In this document: one piece after another, positions 26,617-34,858 of the stretch | How positions within the stretch are numbered: the first letter of the stretch is position 1 | How the letters are laid out: every line of letters begins with the position of its first letter | From: JAJRAG01 sp050010535 | GTDB lineage: Archaea; Thermoplasmatota; Thermoplasmata; Methanomassiliicoccales; JACIVX01 | DNA: 59,075 nucleotides | Direction of reading: 5' to 3' | NCBI GenBank assembly: GCA_050010535.1 | Contig: JBEKKT010000005.1 | Location: forward strand, 1 to 59,075 | Notes under the pieces: model-generated | The model's input: the letters and a program-made list of their open reading frames with translations, nothing else | Database searches by the model: none | What the model was told of the DNA's origin: nothing | Program-made: the position numbers and the translations under genes

Positions 26617-27141
26617 TCAGACAGTAAACGTCGTTGAACAAATGGACGCACCAGTCGGCGTGTAGATTAGAGTGAAAGTCCAAGTTCCAGACGTCAGAGC
26701 AACGGCCCCTGGGAGCTGCATGGTAACGTAGTCGCCATTGCTGATCTTACCGTCCGAAGCGAGGTCGGTGACGGCCACGGTAACTGACTTACTGAATATT
26801 ACGCCAGTCGTAGCTGTGCCAGCGATAGTATAGTTTAGGCCATTCGTCGCCCAGTTTACAGTCGTACTCACGCCGCCGCTCGGGGGATCAATCCTCAGCT
26901 GGCAGTTCGCGAACGTCGGAACAGGCGAGATTGCCCCGAAGGTCACTATCTCCGTCTCTGCGTTCATCTTCTGAGTGTTCACGAAGGCACCAGTAGGCGT
27001 TTGCGTACTGGTTCCTCCGAAGCCCATCACCATGACGTACAGCACTGCCGCAAGAACGACAGTGATCGCGACCATCAAGATGGTTGCGATGACGGGTGAT
27101 ACGGCTTCAGAATCTTTGCGAATCTTCCATATCTTCTTAAT
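26617..27141 (-). CDS. Archaeal type IV pilin-like protein, apparent ATT start
   Basis: Reading upstream of the first methionine at 27075 extends the protein in frame to a basic N terminus: KKIWKIRKDSEAVSPVIA, then a hydrophobic helix (ILMVAITVVLAAVLYVMV). This is the class III signal plus N-terminal domain of archaeal pilins (DUF1628 type); the prepilin peptidase would cut before VSPV. The rest is a Thr/Val-rich beta domain with two cysteines, about 174 residues in all. No ATG, GTG or TTG lies before the signal. AGGAGG at 27149-27154 stands seven bases before ATT 27141, so ATT is proposed as start. It is probably secreted and assembled into a pilus or related filament. Confidence 0.72.
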   Translation of the reverse strand: MKKIWKIRKDSEAVSPVIATILMVAITVVLAAVLYVMVMGFGGTSTQTPTGAFVNTQKMNAETEIVTFGAISPVPTFANCQLRIDPPSGGVSTTVNWATNGLNYTIAGTATTGVIFSKSVTVAVTDLASDGKISNGDYVTMQLPGAVALTSGTWTFTLIYTPTGASICSTTFTV

Positions 27142-27148
27142 GTTCAGT

Positions 27149-27172
27149 CCTCCTAGGTAGGGTTTCCCCTAC
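27149..27172 (-). promoter_or_regulatory. Pilin leader hairpin and ribosome binding site
   Basis: On the minus strand GTAGGG-GAAA-CCCTAC forms a perfect 6-bp stem with a GNRA tetraloop (27157-27172). Two bases after it comes AGGAGG (27154-27149), then seven bases to ATT. A TATA-like CTTTATAAC near 27200-27208 would start the transcript about 10-15 bases before the hairpin. Confidence 0.5.
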
Positions 27173-27364
27173 GATGGGGTGCATTTATGCATGACTCGTT
27201 ATAAAGCTTTCTGTTCAGATATCAGATTGGATGGATTTGGAATCGACATTTGACGATTTTGAATGCCAACTTCATTCGTTGATCTCGCCTTGTGCGAACG
27301 GGTGGATTGGCCGAGATGAGCACAATCTAACAGTGCGACTCAATCTTTGCGGAGGGCGCTCGAT

Positions 27365-27958
27365 CTAGAGCTTTCCCGGCACGGGAATCAGCTGAACGGG
27401 AACCACTTGGTCGCACACGAGCGCGATCACTTCCTTGAGCTCTGACTTTGCCTGGCCGGCGACCGATATTATCACAGGATAAGCCCCCTTTGACTTGAGA
27501 CTGCTGAGCAGGATCTGCATGAATTCTGAGAGAATCTTGATGTCGTTGTGGATCGCAAGAGAATTGATGGAGTCCAATACCACAAGCATCGATCCCTCTC
27601 TCAGCTTTCTGGAAAGGAAGTCCACCTTGAGGATGATACTCTCGAGCATCGTTGGGTTGTCGATGTATATCGTGTTCTCGCTCGGCCCGATGTTGCCGGC
27701 GATGAGGTGAGAGATGCAGTCGACGAAGTAGATGTTCTTCGTATCGACCTCCAGCATCTTCAGAGCAGAGAGCATCGTTGAAGATGGAACTGAGGACGTG
27801 ATGTATACGCACTTGAGGCCTTTTCTCGCAGCGAAGTTATCTGTCAGGCCGCGCACTACATCGAAATACGCATCCATCCCAATCTCCAGGGCCACTGAGA
27901 CCGAGGGGCCAATCTCCTCGAGCTTCGACGCAACGGTTCCTCCGACGTCCTCGCTCAA
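27365..27958 (-). CDS. KaiC-fold protein lacking the P-loop
   Basis: A 197-residue protein with a RecA/KaiC-like core. The central strand LREGSMLVVLDSINSLAIHND looks like a Walker B region, and GLKCVYITSSVPSSTML resembles the strand after an absent P-loop. No Walker A motif is visible anywhere, so it probably does not hydrolyse ATP. It starts with TTG 27958 inside the stop of the upstream KaiC-type gene (TTGA overlap), so the two are translated together and may form a complex, with this one regulatory. The function is unknown. TTG is the only start near the overlap. Confidence 0.6.
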   Translation of the reverse strand: MSEDVGGTVASKLEEIGPSVSVALEIGMDAYFDVVRGLTDNFAARKGLKCVYITSSVPSSTMLSALKMLEVDTKNIYFVDCISHLIAGNIGPSENTIYIDNPTMLESIILKVDFLSRKLREGSMLVVLDSINSLAIHNDIKILSEFMQILLSSLKSKGAYPVIISVAGQAKSELKEVIALVCDQVVPVQLIPVPGKL

Positions 27959-28740
27959 GACACGCCACCTCCCTTCAGCAACGGCGTCACAAGTACCCCA
28001 CAGGAAGTCAAGTCAATGACATATTTCGACCTTGAGTGGCTGGTTCCCTTCATCTTTGTCACCTGCATCGTCCTAAGCAGATCGCCCCTACGCTCATGAT
28101 TGCTCATCATGATGACGCCATCAGCGACGACCCCCTCGATGCCTGAGGGATTGATGGAGTCGGAGATCAACAGCCCCGTGCACCTGGACGCAGATATTGC
28201 TGCGCTGATCCTTTGAATTAGGATCTTCGCCACCATATGATCATCGATACCATACAGCAGTGAGCTGAACGAATCCAGAACAAACCTTTTGATCCCGTTC
28301 TCGGCAAGTGTCTTCTCTATCGTATCCCCGAGCCTCAAAGCACTCTCCTTGTCCAGAACACGCTGACTGACCCCTGCCTTGTCCATGAGTGGCCCTAGTT
28401 CGAGGATTTGAAGCGTCCCATCCTTGACATGCTTCTCGTCGAGAAAGTCGAAACGAGGAATATTGGAGATCAGCTTCTCCGGCGACTCAATCGTCGTTAT
28501 CAATAAACCCTTTTCACCCTTCGATGCGCCTCTCACCAAGAACTCGAATGCTAGCGTCGTCTTCCCTGTACCAGAGCTGCCGTTGACGAGGACCATGTTC
28601 GATATCGGGATGCCCCCTCCCAAGATACTGTCCAAACCTTCAATCCCTGTCGCGCACTTCGCCCGCTCAGCTTTATCTTCCGCCGCTTGCATAGACCGCT
28701 GATAATCCGCTTGTGGTTTTATAGTGTTTTGCCCAGTCAT
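27955..28740 (-). CDS. KaiC-type RecA-fold ATPase
   Basis: A 261-residue single-domain KaiC relative. ATGIEGLDSILGGGIP is the entry motif, NGSSGTGKTTLAF the Walker A (about 54-66), TTIESPEKLISNI follows, and KRFVLDSFSSLLYG the Walker B. Archaea, Thermoplasmatota in particular, encode many such ATPases, often with signalling or archaellum-linked roles; this one cannot be assigned. It is first in a two-gene unit with the P-loop-less partner downstream (TTGA overlap). The start is ATG 28740, one codon after a TTG. The pilin gene lies about 220 bases beyond the pair on the same strand, which may hint at surface-structure control; this is inference. Confidence 0.8.
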   Translation of the reverse strand: MTGQNTIKPQADYQRSMQAAEDKAERAKCATGIEGLDSILGGGIPISNMVLVNGSSGTGKTTLAFEFLVRGASKGEKGLLITTIESPEKLISNIPRFDFLDEKHVKDGTLQILELGPLMDKAGVSQRVLDKESALRLGDTIEKTLAENGIKRFVLDSFSSLLYGIDDHMVAKILIQRISAAISASRCTGLLISDSINPSGIEGVVADGVIMMSNHERRGDLLRTMQVTKMKGTSHSRSKYVIDLTSCGVLVTPLLKGGGVS

Positions 28741-28838
28741 CAAACGACAATCGGAGTTCGCAACTCGCGTTCGGCCGATTGATCGTCATATTGTCTCTCG
28801 AAAGGGTTTATAACAACTCACATTCTTAGGCAGAAATC

Positions 28839-30134
28839 ATGAAACCGACGTTGCAGGTCGCCTTGGACCTGATGCATCTCAAAAGAGCGCTCGAGATAGG
28901 ACAGGAGGCGGTGGATGGCGGCGTCGACTGGATCGAGGCCGGTACGCCGCTGATAAAGAGCGAGGGGGCCGAGGTCCTGCGGGCGCTGAAGAAGCAATTC
29001 CCCGGCCATGTACTTGTCGCCGACATGAAGACCATGGATGTCGGCGGGTTCGAAGTCGAGATCGCCGCTAAGGCCGGGGCGGATGTCGTTACGGTCATGG
29101 GGCTTTCCGACGATGGGACGATTGAGGAATCCATACTATCCGGGAGGAAGTACGGGACGAAGATCATGATCGACATGATGAACGTCGAGAACAAGGTCGA
29201 GCGGGCGAAGAAGGTCGAGGGGATGGGGGCGGCGTACGTCTGTCTTCACGTCGGGATCGACGAGCAAATGAAGGGCGAAAGATCCTCGCTGGACGTCGTC
29301 GGGTCTGTATCCTCCGCGGTGAACATTCCTGTTGCGGTCGCTGGAGGCATAACCTCCGAGACGGCAGCGGACCTCGTGAAGGCCGGGGCATCTGTCATCA
29401 TCGTCGGCGGAGGCATCATCAAGGCGGAGAAAGTGAGCAAGGCAGCCAGGAGAATAAAGGACGCGATTGAGAGTGGCACTGGTGTACCTTCCGACCTTTC
29501 GAAGAAGTACTCTCAGGAGGATCTTTTCACAGCGTTCTCCAGGGTCTCGACGCCGAACATTGCCGACGCTACGCACAAGAGAGGAGTAATGATCGGCATC
29601 GTTCCGAGGATCAAACACGGCATCAAGATGGTCGGAAAAGCGTTGACAGTGCAGACCTGCAAGGGCGACTGGGCGAAGCCGGTCGAGGCAATCGACAGGG
29701 CACAGAAGGGGGATGTGATCGTAGTCGACGCGGGTGGAAGCGATATCGCCGTCTGGGGAGAACTGGCTTCCTGGAGCTGCAAGGTCAAGGACATCAGCGG
29801 GATCGTCGTCGACGGGGCTGTCAGGGATATCGACACAATACTCGAGATTGGGTTCCCGTGCTTCTCAAAGTGCGTGACACCTCATGCGGGCGAGCCCAAG
29901 GGGTTCGGGGGCATCGGTCACGAGATCGTCTGCGGGGAGCAGATCGTGCGCACAGGGGACTGGATCATAGGGGACGAAAGCGGAGTCATCGTCGTCCCGC
30001 AGGAGCACGCGGTTGAGATAGCCAATAGGGCACTGGATGTCCTCGAAAGGGAGAACAGGATAAGAGAGGAGATTAAGAGGGGAAGGACCCTTTCAAGCGT
30101 CCAGGAGTTGGAGAAGTGGGAAAAGGTTCAGTGA
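28839..30134 (+). CDS. hxlA: 3-hexulose-6-phosphate synthase fused to RraA-like domain
   Basis: Residues 1-210 are the HPS/orotidine-phosphate decarboxylase barrel: LQVALDLMHLKRAL, VDWIEAGTPLIKSEG, VADMKTMD with the catalytic Asp-x-Lys set, and VAVAGGITSETAADLVKAG. Residues about 225-420 are RraA-like (the demethylmenaquinone-methyltransferase fold): VSTPNIADATHKRGV, GSDIAVWGELAS, GIVVDGAVRDIDTI and PVAGEPKGF-like PHAGEPKGF. HPS makes hexulose-6-phosphate from formaldehyde and ribulose-5-phosphate; in archaea it mostly runs backwards to supply ribulose-5-phosphate. The RraA part may be an aldolase-like enzyme. This fusion is known in other archaea. A TATA-like GTTTATAAC at 28805-28813 fits a near-leaderless start at ATG 28839. 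Confidence 0.9.
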   Translation: MKPTLQVALDLMHLKRALEIGQEAVDGGVDWIEAGTPLIKSEGAEVLRALKKQFPGHVLVADMKTMDVGGFEVEIAAKAGADVVTVMGLSDDGTIEESILSGRKYGTKIMIDMMNVENKVERAKKVEGMGAAYVCLHVGIDEQMKGERSSLDVVGSVSSAVNIPVAVAGGITSETAADLVKAGASVIIVGGGIIKAEKVSKAARRIKDAIESGTGVPSDLSKKYSQEDLFTAFSRVSTPNIADATHKRGVMIGIVPRIKHGIKMVGKALTVQTCKGDWAKPVEAIDRAQKGDVIVVDAGGSDIAVWGELASWSCKVKDISGIVVDGAVRDIDTILEIGFPCFSKCVTPHAGEPKGFGGIGHEIVCGEQIVRTGDWIIGDESGVIVVPQEHAVEIANRALDVLERENRIREEIKRGRTLSSVQELEKWEKVQ

Positions 30135-30808
30135 TCAACCTTCACGCCCATACGACGTTTTCGGACGGGCTGTTTCCGCCGGAGCGCATCGTGGAGAGGG
30201 CTGTGGAAGACGGACTGACGCACATCGCAATCACAGACCACTTCGAGACTTCGAAGGTTGCATCACTCAGGACATGCGACTTCGGGAAGTATCTTTCGAC
30301 GATAAGGGCATTGAGGGAAGAGTATGAGGGCACGATAGAAGTCCTCGCAGGAGTCGAGATCGACACGAATCCTGACAGGTGCGATCTCGGTACCCTTCCA
30401 TTCGACCTGCTCAACAAGCTGGACCTGGTGCTGTTCGAGTACGTCAACGACAGTGCGAACGACGGAGACGGCATGGAGGATCTTGAGCGCACCCTCTTGG
30501 ACATCTCTGTCCCGAAAGGTCTCGCCCACACAGACATAAAGGCCAGTTTCTCAGACATGAAGGCCGGAGAGATCGCGGATCTGTTCTCATCAAGAGATCT
30601 GTTCGTGGAGCTGAACACCGCTCTCCCATACAAAAGAGGAGGTATCACATTCTACGAGCTCGCGGAGGACGTAATCCGCGAGTTTGGAGGGACGGTGAAG
30701 TTGTCGATTGGAACCGACATCCACAGACGGCTTGCTGAGGTCTCCAACGTGCAGAGCGCTTACCGCTTCGTCAGGAGACTGAGCCTCAGCGACGATCTGC
30801 TTTTCTAG
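30131..30808 (+). CDS. PHP-domain metal-dependent phosphoesterase
   Basis: A 225-residue protein with the PHP fold. NLHAHTTFSDG holds the first metal-binding histidines, ITDHFE the next, then AGVEID with a conserved Glu, GLAHTDIKA, and SIGTDIHRR at the end. PHP enzymes include histidinol-phosphatase and the phosphatases that act on DNA polymerase subunits; the substrate here is not apparent. GTG 30131 overlaps the stop of the HPS-RraA gene by four bases (GTGA). A GTG five codons upstream is also in frame. Coupling suggests a linked metabolic step. Confidence 0.78.
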   Translation: MINLHAHTTFSDGLFPPERIVERAVEDGLTHIAITDHFETSKVASLRTCDFGKYLSTIRALREEYEGTIEVLAGVEIDTNPDRCDLGTLPFDLLNKLDLVLFEYVNDSANDGDGMEDLERTLLDISVPKGLAHTDIKASFSDMKAGEIADLFSSRDLFVELNTALPYKRGGITFYELAEDVIREFGGTVKLSIGTDIHRRLAEVSNVQSAYRFVRRLSLSDDLLF

Positions 30809-30924
30809 TACTCGATAGTGGATTCTGTGCGATGAACGGCGCGTTCTCAGAAAAATGAAAAGAATATGTTTGGGGAACATCGAAAACGATGCTCACCCTG
30901 GGAACGAACATCCTTAATCGGCGC

Positions 30925-31794
30925 TCAGAGCTGTCCCATCTTGTTGGCCATGAGCCTGAGTCTCTTAACTCTCTCCGCAATCGGTGGGTGGGTGGAGAAT
31001 ATATTCACAAGGCTGCTCGGTTTGAACGGGTTGACGATCCACAGAGACGCCGACGCAGGATTGCCATTCTGGATTGGCTTCTTTGCGTTTGCCACCTCCA
31101 GTTTCTGCAAGGCATTAGCGAGGCTGAGCGGTCGACCGATAATCATCGCCCCCTCCTCATCCGCCTTGTACTCGCGACTCCTAGATATCGCAAGTTGGAT
31201 CAAGATGGCTGCAATCGGCGCTGTGATGGCTGCTATCAGCATGATCACCCCTCCAGAATCCTTTCTGCCACCGCCGGCCAAGGAGCCGAACAACGCGAAC
31301 CTTGCTGCGAATGATATCGCACCGGCCAAGGTTGCTGCGATCGTCATCACGAGGATGTCCCTGTCTTTTACGTGCGCCATCTCGTGCGCGAGCACGCCTT
31401 CAAGCTCGTCGTCGTTGAGCGTCTTCATGATTCCTTCCGTGGCGGCTACCACCGCGTTCTTCGGGTTCCTTCCAGTCGCGAACGCGTTCGGGGTCTGGGT
31501 CGGAACTATGGCTATCTTGGGCATCGGCAGGTTCGCCCTGTGGGCGACCTGCTCGACGATCTTGTATAGCCTTGGTGCTTCTCTCTCGTTGACGATCCTG
31601 GCCTTGTAGGACCAGAGCACTATCTTCGAGGAATAGAAGTAGGAAATCAGATTGAAGGCTCCCGCCAGGACGAGGAAGAATATCATTCCAAGGAGCCAGT
31701 CACCTAGGAATAGGTAGCCAACGGCCCATCCTATTACGATGAACAGCCCAAACATGAACGCAAACAGCAGCGCTGTCCGCGCAATTGCTCCCAT
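30925..31794 (-). CDS. htpX: HtpX-like M48 membrane zinc metalloprotease
   Basis: A 289-residue membrane protease. Two N-terminal transmembrane helices (about 8-30 and 33-55) are followed by the M48 domain with the zinc motif HEMAH (137-141) and the third ligand Glu in SREYKADEE (about 208). Two further helices flank the active site. HtpX degrades misfolded membrane proteins. The C terminus ends in the STHPPIAERVKRL signature. The ATG at 31794 is preceded by GAGGTGA at good distance, a strong Shine-Dalgarno. Upstream lies a possible structured element (31847-31946). Confidence 0.9.
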   Translation of the reverse strand: MGAIARTALLFAFMFGLFIVIGWAVGYLFLGDWLLGMIFFLVLAGAFNLISYFYSSKIVLWSYKARIVNEREAPRLYKIVEQVAHRANLPMPKIAIVPTQTPNAFATGRNPKNAVVAATEGIMKTLNDDELEGVLAHEMAHVKDRDILVMTIAATLAGAISFAARFALFGSLAGGGRKDSGGVIMLIAAITAPIAAILIQLAISRSREYKADEEGAMIIGRPLSLANALQKLEVANAKKPIQNGNPASASLWIVNPFKPSSLVNIFSTHPPIAERVKRLRLMANKMGQL

Positions 31795-31846
31795 TTTGTT
31801 TCACCTCGACCGACTCCAATCATATAACCTCTATTTAAGAATTGTT

Positions 31847-31946
31847 TGAGAAAACCACGACGAGGGCCGTATGCTGGGATTCGCGAATCGCAATCGGACA
31901 CTTGCCGACGGGAGCAACCCACAAAGTCTTCGGGTTGTTTTCTCAG
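31847..31946 (-). other. Long-range inverted repeat, possible structured RNA or regulatory element
   Basis: TGAGAAAAC at 31847-31855 pairs perfectly with GTTTTCTCA at 31938-31946, 82 bases apart. Inside lie a 12-bp palindrome GATTCGCGAATC (31878-31889) and a small hairpin TCGG...CCGA (about 31895-31908). It sits between the htpX start and the next minus-strand gene's stop. No known RNA family was recognised. It could be the folded leader of htpX, an unknown RNA or a protein-binding site. Confidence 0.3.
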
Positions 31947-31966
31947 CGGTCCCGCATTATTTCCTT

Positions 31967-32578
31967 TCACGAAGCGACGTAAACGACCCTGCGGCCCCGC
32001 TGCTCGGCCTTGATCTTTCCCTTCTCCACGAGCTCGTCGATCATCTGTGAGAGCATCTCCTCATCTATGCCGACGGCACTCGCAAGCTGGTGGAACGTCT
32101 GCCCTCCCTCAACCTTCGCAGATTCCACGATCCTGTCCCGGGCCTTCCCGATGCGCTCACTCGCCTCAACATCCGAGAGCTCCTTTTCCCTGTCCGCAGC
32201 GATCTTATCCACCTGGACCTTTGCCATTTCTATGGCGCGCGCCCTGAAGCGCTCCACGTCCGTCTCGAGCAGACCTCCCAGCTCGTCGACGTCCGCCCCA
32301 ATCTCTCTCCACTTCTCGAGCCGGCCTTGGTAGCTAGCAGGGAGAACCTGCATACTCTCAGGAGACTTTCCGAGAGAGGGGACGTACATTACGCCGGAAC
32401 GCTTGAGGGTCTCGTGCAACCTTCCGAGCTTGATGTCCAGTTCGGTCTCATCGGCGACATCGGTCTCGAAGACGGCAGTCCCCTTAGCCCTCTGAAAACC
32501 GTTCTCGGTGAACGTTTTCTCCACTTCACTAGGGGACTTCCCCTCGCTGCTGTATTCAACTTTCACGTAGGCCTTCAT
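31967..32578 (-). CDS. Uncharacterised protein with C-terminal winged helix
   Basis: Not recognised as a whole. It has 203 residues. Residues 1-85 look like an alpha/beta domain (MKAYVKVEYSSEGKSPSEVE, then GTAVFETDVADETELD). About 90-145 is helical. The C-terminal 55 residues resemble a winged helix: TFHQLASAVGIDEEMLSQM then IDELVEKGKIKAEQRGRRVVY. It may bind nucleic acid, but this is inference. The ATG at 32578 is preceded by GGGGAGG with six bases between. The primase gene lies upstream in the opposite direction, and the two may share a promoter region of about 140 bases. Confidence 0.6.
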   Translation of the reverse strand: MKAYVKVEYSSEGKSPSEVEKTFTENGFQRAKGTAVFETDVADETELDIKLGRLHETLKRSGVMYVPSLGKSPESMQVLPASYQGRLEKWREIGADVDELGGLLETDVERFRARAIEMAKVQVDKIAADREKELSDVEASERIGKARDRIVESAKVEGGQTFHQLASAVGIDEEMLSQMIDELVEKGKIKAEQRGRRVVYVAS

Positions 32579-32720
32579 CTAGAGCCTCCCCGCGCATATC
32601 TGCTTTGCGATAATTAAACCTTGGTCTCATGTGTGGACGAGAAGATACTGAATCACCGGGACCGCTGGGACAGTGCTCTGGTCGGCAAAGGAAAATAGTC
32701 GAAATGATGTCTAGCTACTG

Positions 32721-33938
32721 ATGGGCGGCGACCTGGAGTTCGTGATGAAATGGTTTAGAAAGTACTATGCCGACTCGCCGCCTCCTCCTCCCGAGAGGTT
32801 CGGACGCAGGGAGTTCGGCTTCATGTTCTTCGACAAGACCTTCGTGCAGCGCCACCTAGCGTTTCCAAAAGCATCGGACCTTAATTCGTTCCTTAGGGAG
32901 CGAGTCCCTGCGCACGTATACTACTCGTCGGCTTACTACGAGCTGCCCGCTGCGGCCACGATGGAGGAGAAGAAGTGGCTCGGGGCGGACCTGATCTTCG
33001 ACCTCGATGCCGACCACATCAAGGGCGCCGAAGGGCTCTCGTACACCGACATGCTTGCGAAGGTCAAGGGCGAGATGGTCAGACTGCTCGATGATTTCAT
33101 TCTCGGGGACCTGGGTTTTAATCCTGACGATATCAAGGTCGTATTCTCTGGAGGCAGGGGATACCACATACACGTGTCTGATCCACGCGTGATTGGCCTT
33201 AAGAGTCATGAGAGAAGGGAAGTAGTCGATTACGTTACCGGTACCGACTTAGATCTTGACTGGGTGTTCGAGGAGAAGGCGTTCGAGAAACGTCAGTTCA
33301 AGCAAGTGACCAGGATCAGCAAAGCCCGGCTTCTCCCGTCGACCGCCTCCGCTGGTTGGAAGAGGAGAATGAGGATCGGAACGGAGAGGTTGCTAAATAG
33401 ACTGGAGGGGCTTTCCGCTCAAGAGGTCCGCGCGAGATTCGCGGACGCGAAGGACGCGCCCGACAAGCTTGTAGAAGAGATGCTCGGCGACCTTTTCTCA
33501 AAGCGCGGGGGAAAGAGCGGGAGGGAAATCATGCTTGGCAATGACACGTTCGAGATTTTCTCCGGCCAGAGGGTGCAGATGCTATTCCTGAAGATGCTCG
33601 AGGGGAGCGTGAAAGAAGAACTGGAGGGGCAAATAGATGAGCCAGTGACGAGCGACATCAAAAGGTTGATTCGGCTGCCGCGGTCCTTGCATGGAAAGAC
33701 CGGCCTGATGGTGGTGCCGATGAGCAGGGTCGAACTGGACGGGTTCGATCCGCTGAGAGACGCCGTCCCTGAGATGCTCCCGGACGACCCGGTCAAGTTG
33801 GCCATCAACGGGAAAACGGAGATCCGCCTGCGAGGAGAGCGGTTCTCTCTGGAAGGAACGATGGAAGTCCCGACGTTCGCCGCGATTTTCCTCGTCTGCC
33901 GCAAGATGGCGACAATGCCAGAGGAGGCGGGGGGCTAG
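32721..33938 (+). CDS. priS: DNA primase small (catalytic) subunit PriS
   Basis: A 405-residue archaeo-eukaryotic primase. The catalytic acidic motif is DLDAD (94-98) in IFDLDADH. The second hallmark SGGRGYHIHV is at 143-152. RLPRSLHGKTGL in the C-terminal third is also conserved. It makes primers with the large subunit PriL, which is not in this window. The N terminus KWFRKYYADSP is normal for the family. ATG 32721 is used; ATG 32745 is a shorter possibility. The genome segment also holds MCM, Orc1 and DP1. Confidence 0.92.
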   Translation: MGGDLEFVMKWFRKYYADSPPPPPERFGRREFGFMFFDKTFVQRHLAFPKASDLNSFLRERVPAHVYYSSAYYELPAAATMEEKKWLGADLIFDLDADHIKGAEGLSYTDMLAKVKGEMVRLLDDFILGDLGFNPDDIKVVFSGGRGYHIHVSDPRVIGLKSHERREVVDYVTGTDLDLDWVFEEKAFEKRQFKQVTRISKARLLPSTASAGWKRRMRIGTERLLNRLEGLSAQEVRARFADAKDAPDKLVEEMLGDLFSKRGGKSGREIMLGNDTFEIFSGQRVQMLFLKMLEGSVKEELEGQIDEPVTSDIKRLIRLPRSLHGKTGLMVVPMSRVELDGFDPLRDAVPEMLPDDPVKLAINGKTEIRLRGERFSLEGTMEVPTFAAIFLVCRKMATMPEEAGG

Positions 33939-34027
33939 CCCCTCCCTTCTAGCGGTTGTTTCTGGCCTTTGTGAATTTGGCGGAAAAGTATTTATGTTCA
34001 CCTGGTTATTTTTCGCTTCGAAATCCC

Positions 34028-34858
34028 ATGGAAAGCGGTAGGGTGGCGTTAGAGGGTGGATGGCGACTCGAGCGCATCCGCCATATGAAGCTCTATTTGT
34101 ATGTTGTCCAGATAGTATTGGTCATTGCCATCGCAATCCTCCTTCTCATCATCGGCAAGGGGTTCTCCCTGAAGCCATTCTATCTCCCAATCAACTCCTT
34201 TATCTACTTCGTGCTGCTCATGGGTGTGATAATCGGCGCGGAGAGCTTCGTCTTTAGAGTATTGGAGATTAGGTTCGCTCAGAGCCCCAGTTCCAAGTAC
34301 TACATGGCTAAGAAGTTCACTAGAAGAGCTCTTGTCATCATCTTGATCTCCGCCATCGTCGTAATCATTCTCTGGATCCCGTTCATCTCCAAGACTATCG
34401 ATGACACTCTCAGCACCTCCGGCGATATCACTAGCGTCAAGGAATTCAACAACAAGGACCCCTTGGGATTGACCGCCGTGAATGATATAACCATCAGTAG
34501 CGCCGGAAAGACCGCGAACGTCTACGTCGTGTCGGGTACAGACTACGATTTGTACGAGAACAACATCACTCTCTTGTCGGCGTACAGGGTGAACAGCAAC
34601 GACTACTCAGTCAGCGCGAGCCACCCTTCGATCTCGTTCGCTTTCCCTGACGTCGCTTACGGCACGTTCTTCATTGTTGTGGAGGACCTGGGCGGAGCAC
34701 CAACCGCCCTCTCGTACACGCTCCACGAGAACGTCTCCCACACTTTCATGGACTACGTTCCTCTCTTCGCGTTGCTCTTTATAGTCGTATACGTTGTCGC
34801 CATAGTCTATCTGGAAGTGATTATGAAGAGGCATGCCGGGGGAGCGATCTACCGGTAG
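34028..34858 (+). CDS. Uncharacterised membrane protein
   Basis: A 276-residue protein with no family recognised. Two transmembrane helices lie near the N terminus (about 22-45 and 57-80), a third at about 105-122, then an extracytoplasmic beta-rich region of some 120 residues, and a last helix at about 245-267 followed by a short basic tail. The frame is open from 33956, but ATG 34028 is a better start: a TATA-like TATTTATG at 33988-33995 predicts a transcript beginning near 34018. Its end overlaps the convergent radical SAM gene by ten bases. Confidence 0.6.
   Translation: MESGRVALEGGWRLERIRHMKLYLYVVQIVLVIAIAILLLIIGKGFSLKPFYLPINSFIYFVLLMGVIIGAESFVFRVLEIRFAQSPSSKYYMAKKFTRRALVIILISAIVVIILWIPFISKTIDDTLSTSGDITSVKEFNNKDPLGLTAVNDITISSAGKTANVYVVSGTDYDLYENNITLLSAYRVNSNDYSVSASHPSISFAFPDVAYGTFFIVVEDLGGAPTALSYTLHENVSHTFMDYVPLFALLFIVVYVVAIVYLEVIMKRHAGGAIYR

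Noticed and set aside
31967..32578. SBDS-like ribosome maturation protein
   Set aside because: Size and N terminus were suggestive but the SBDS motifs are absent.
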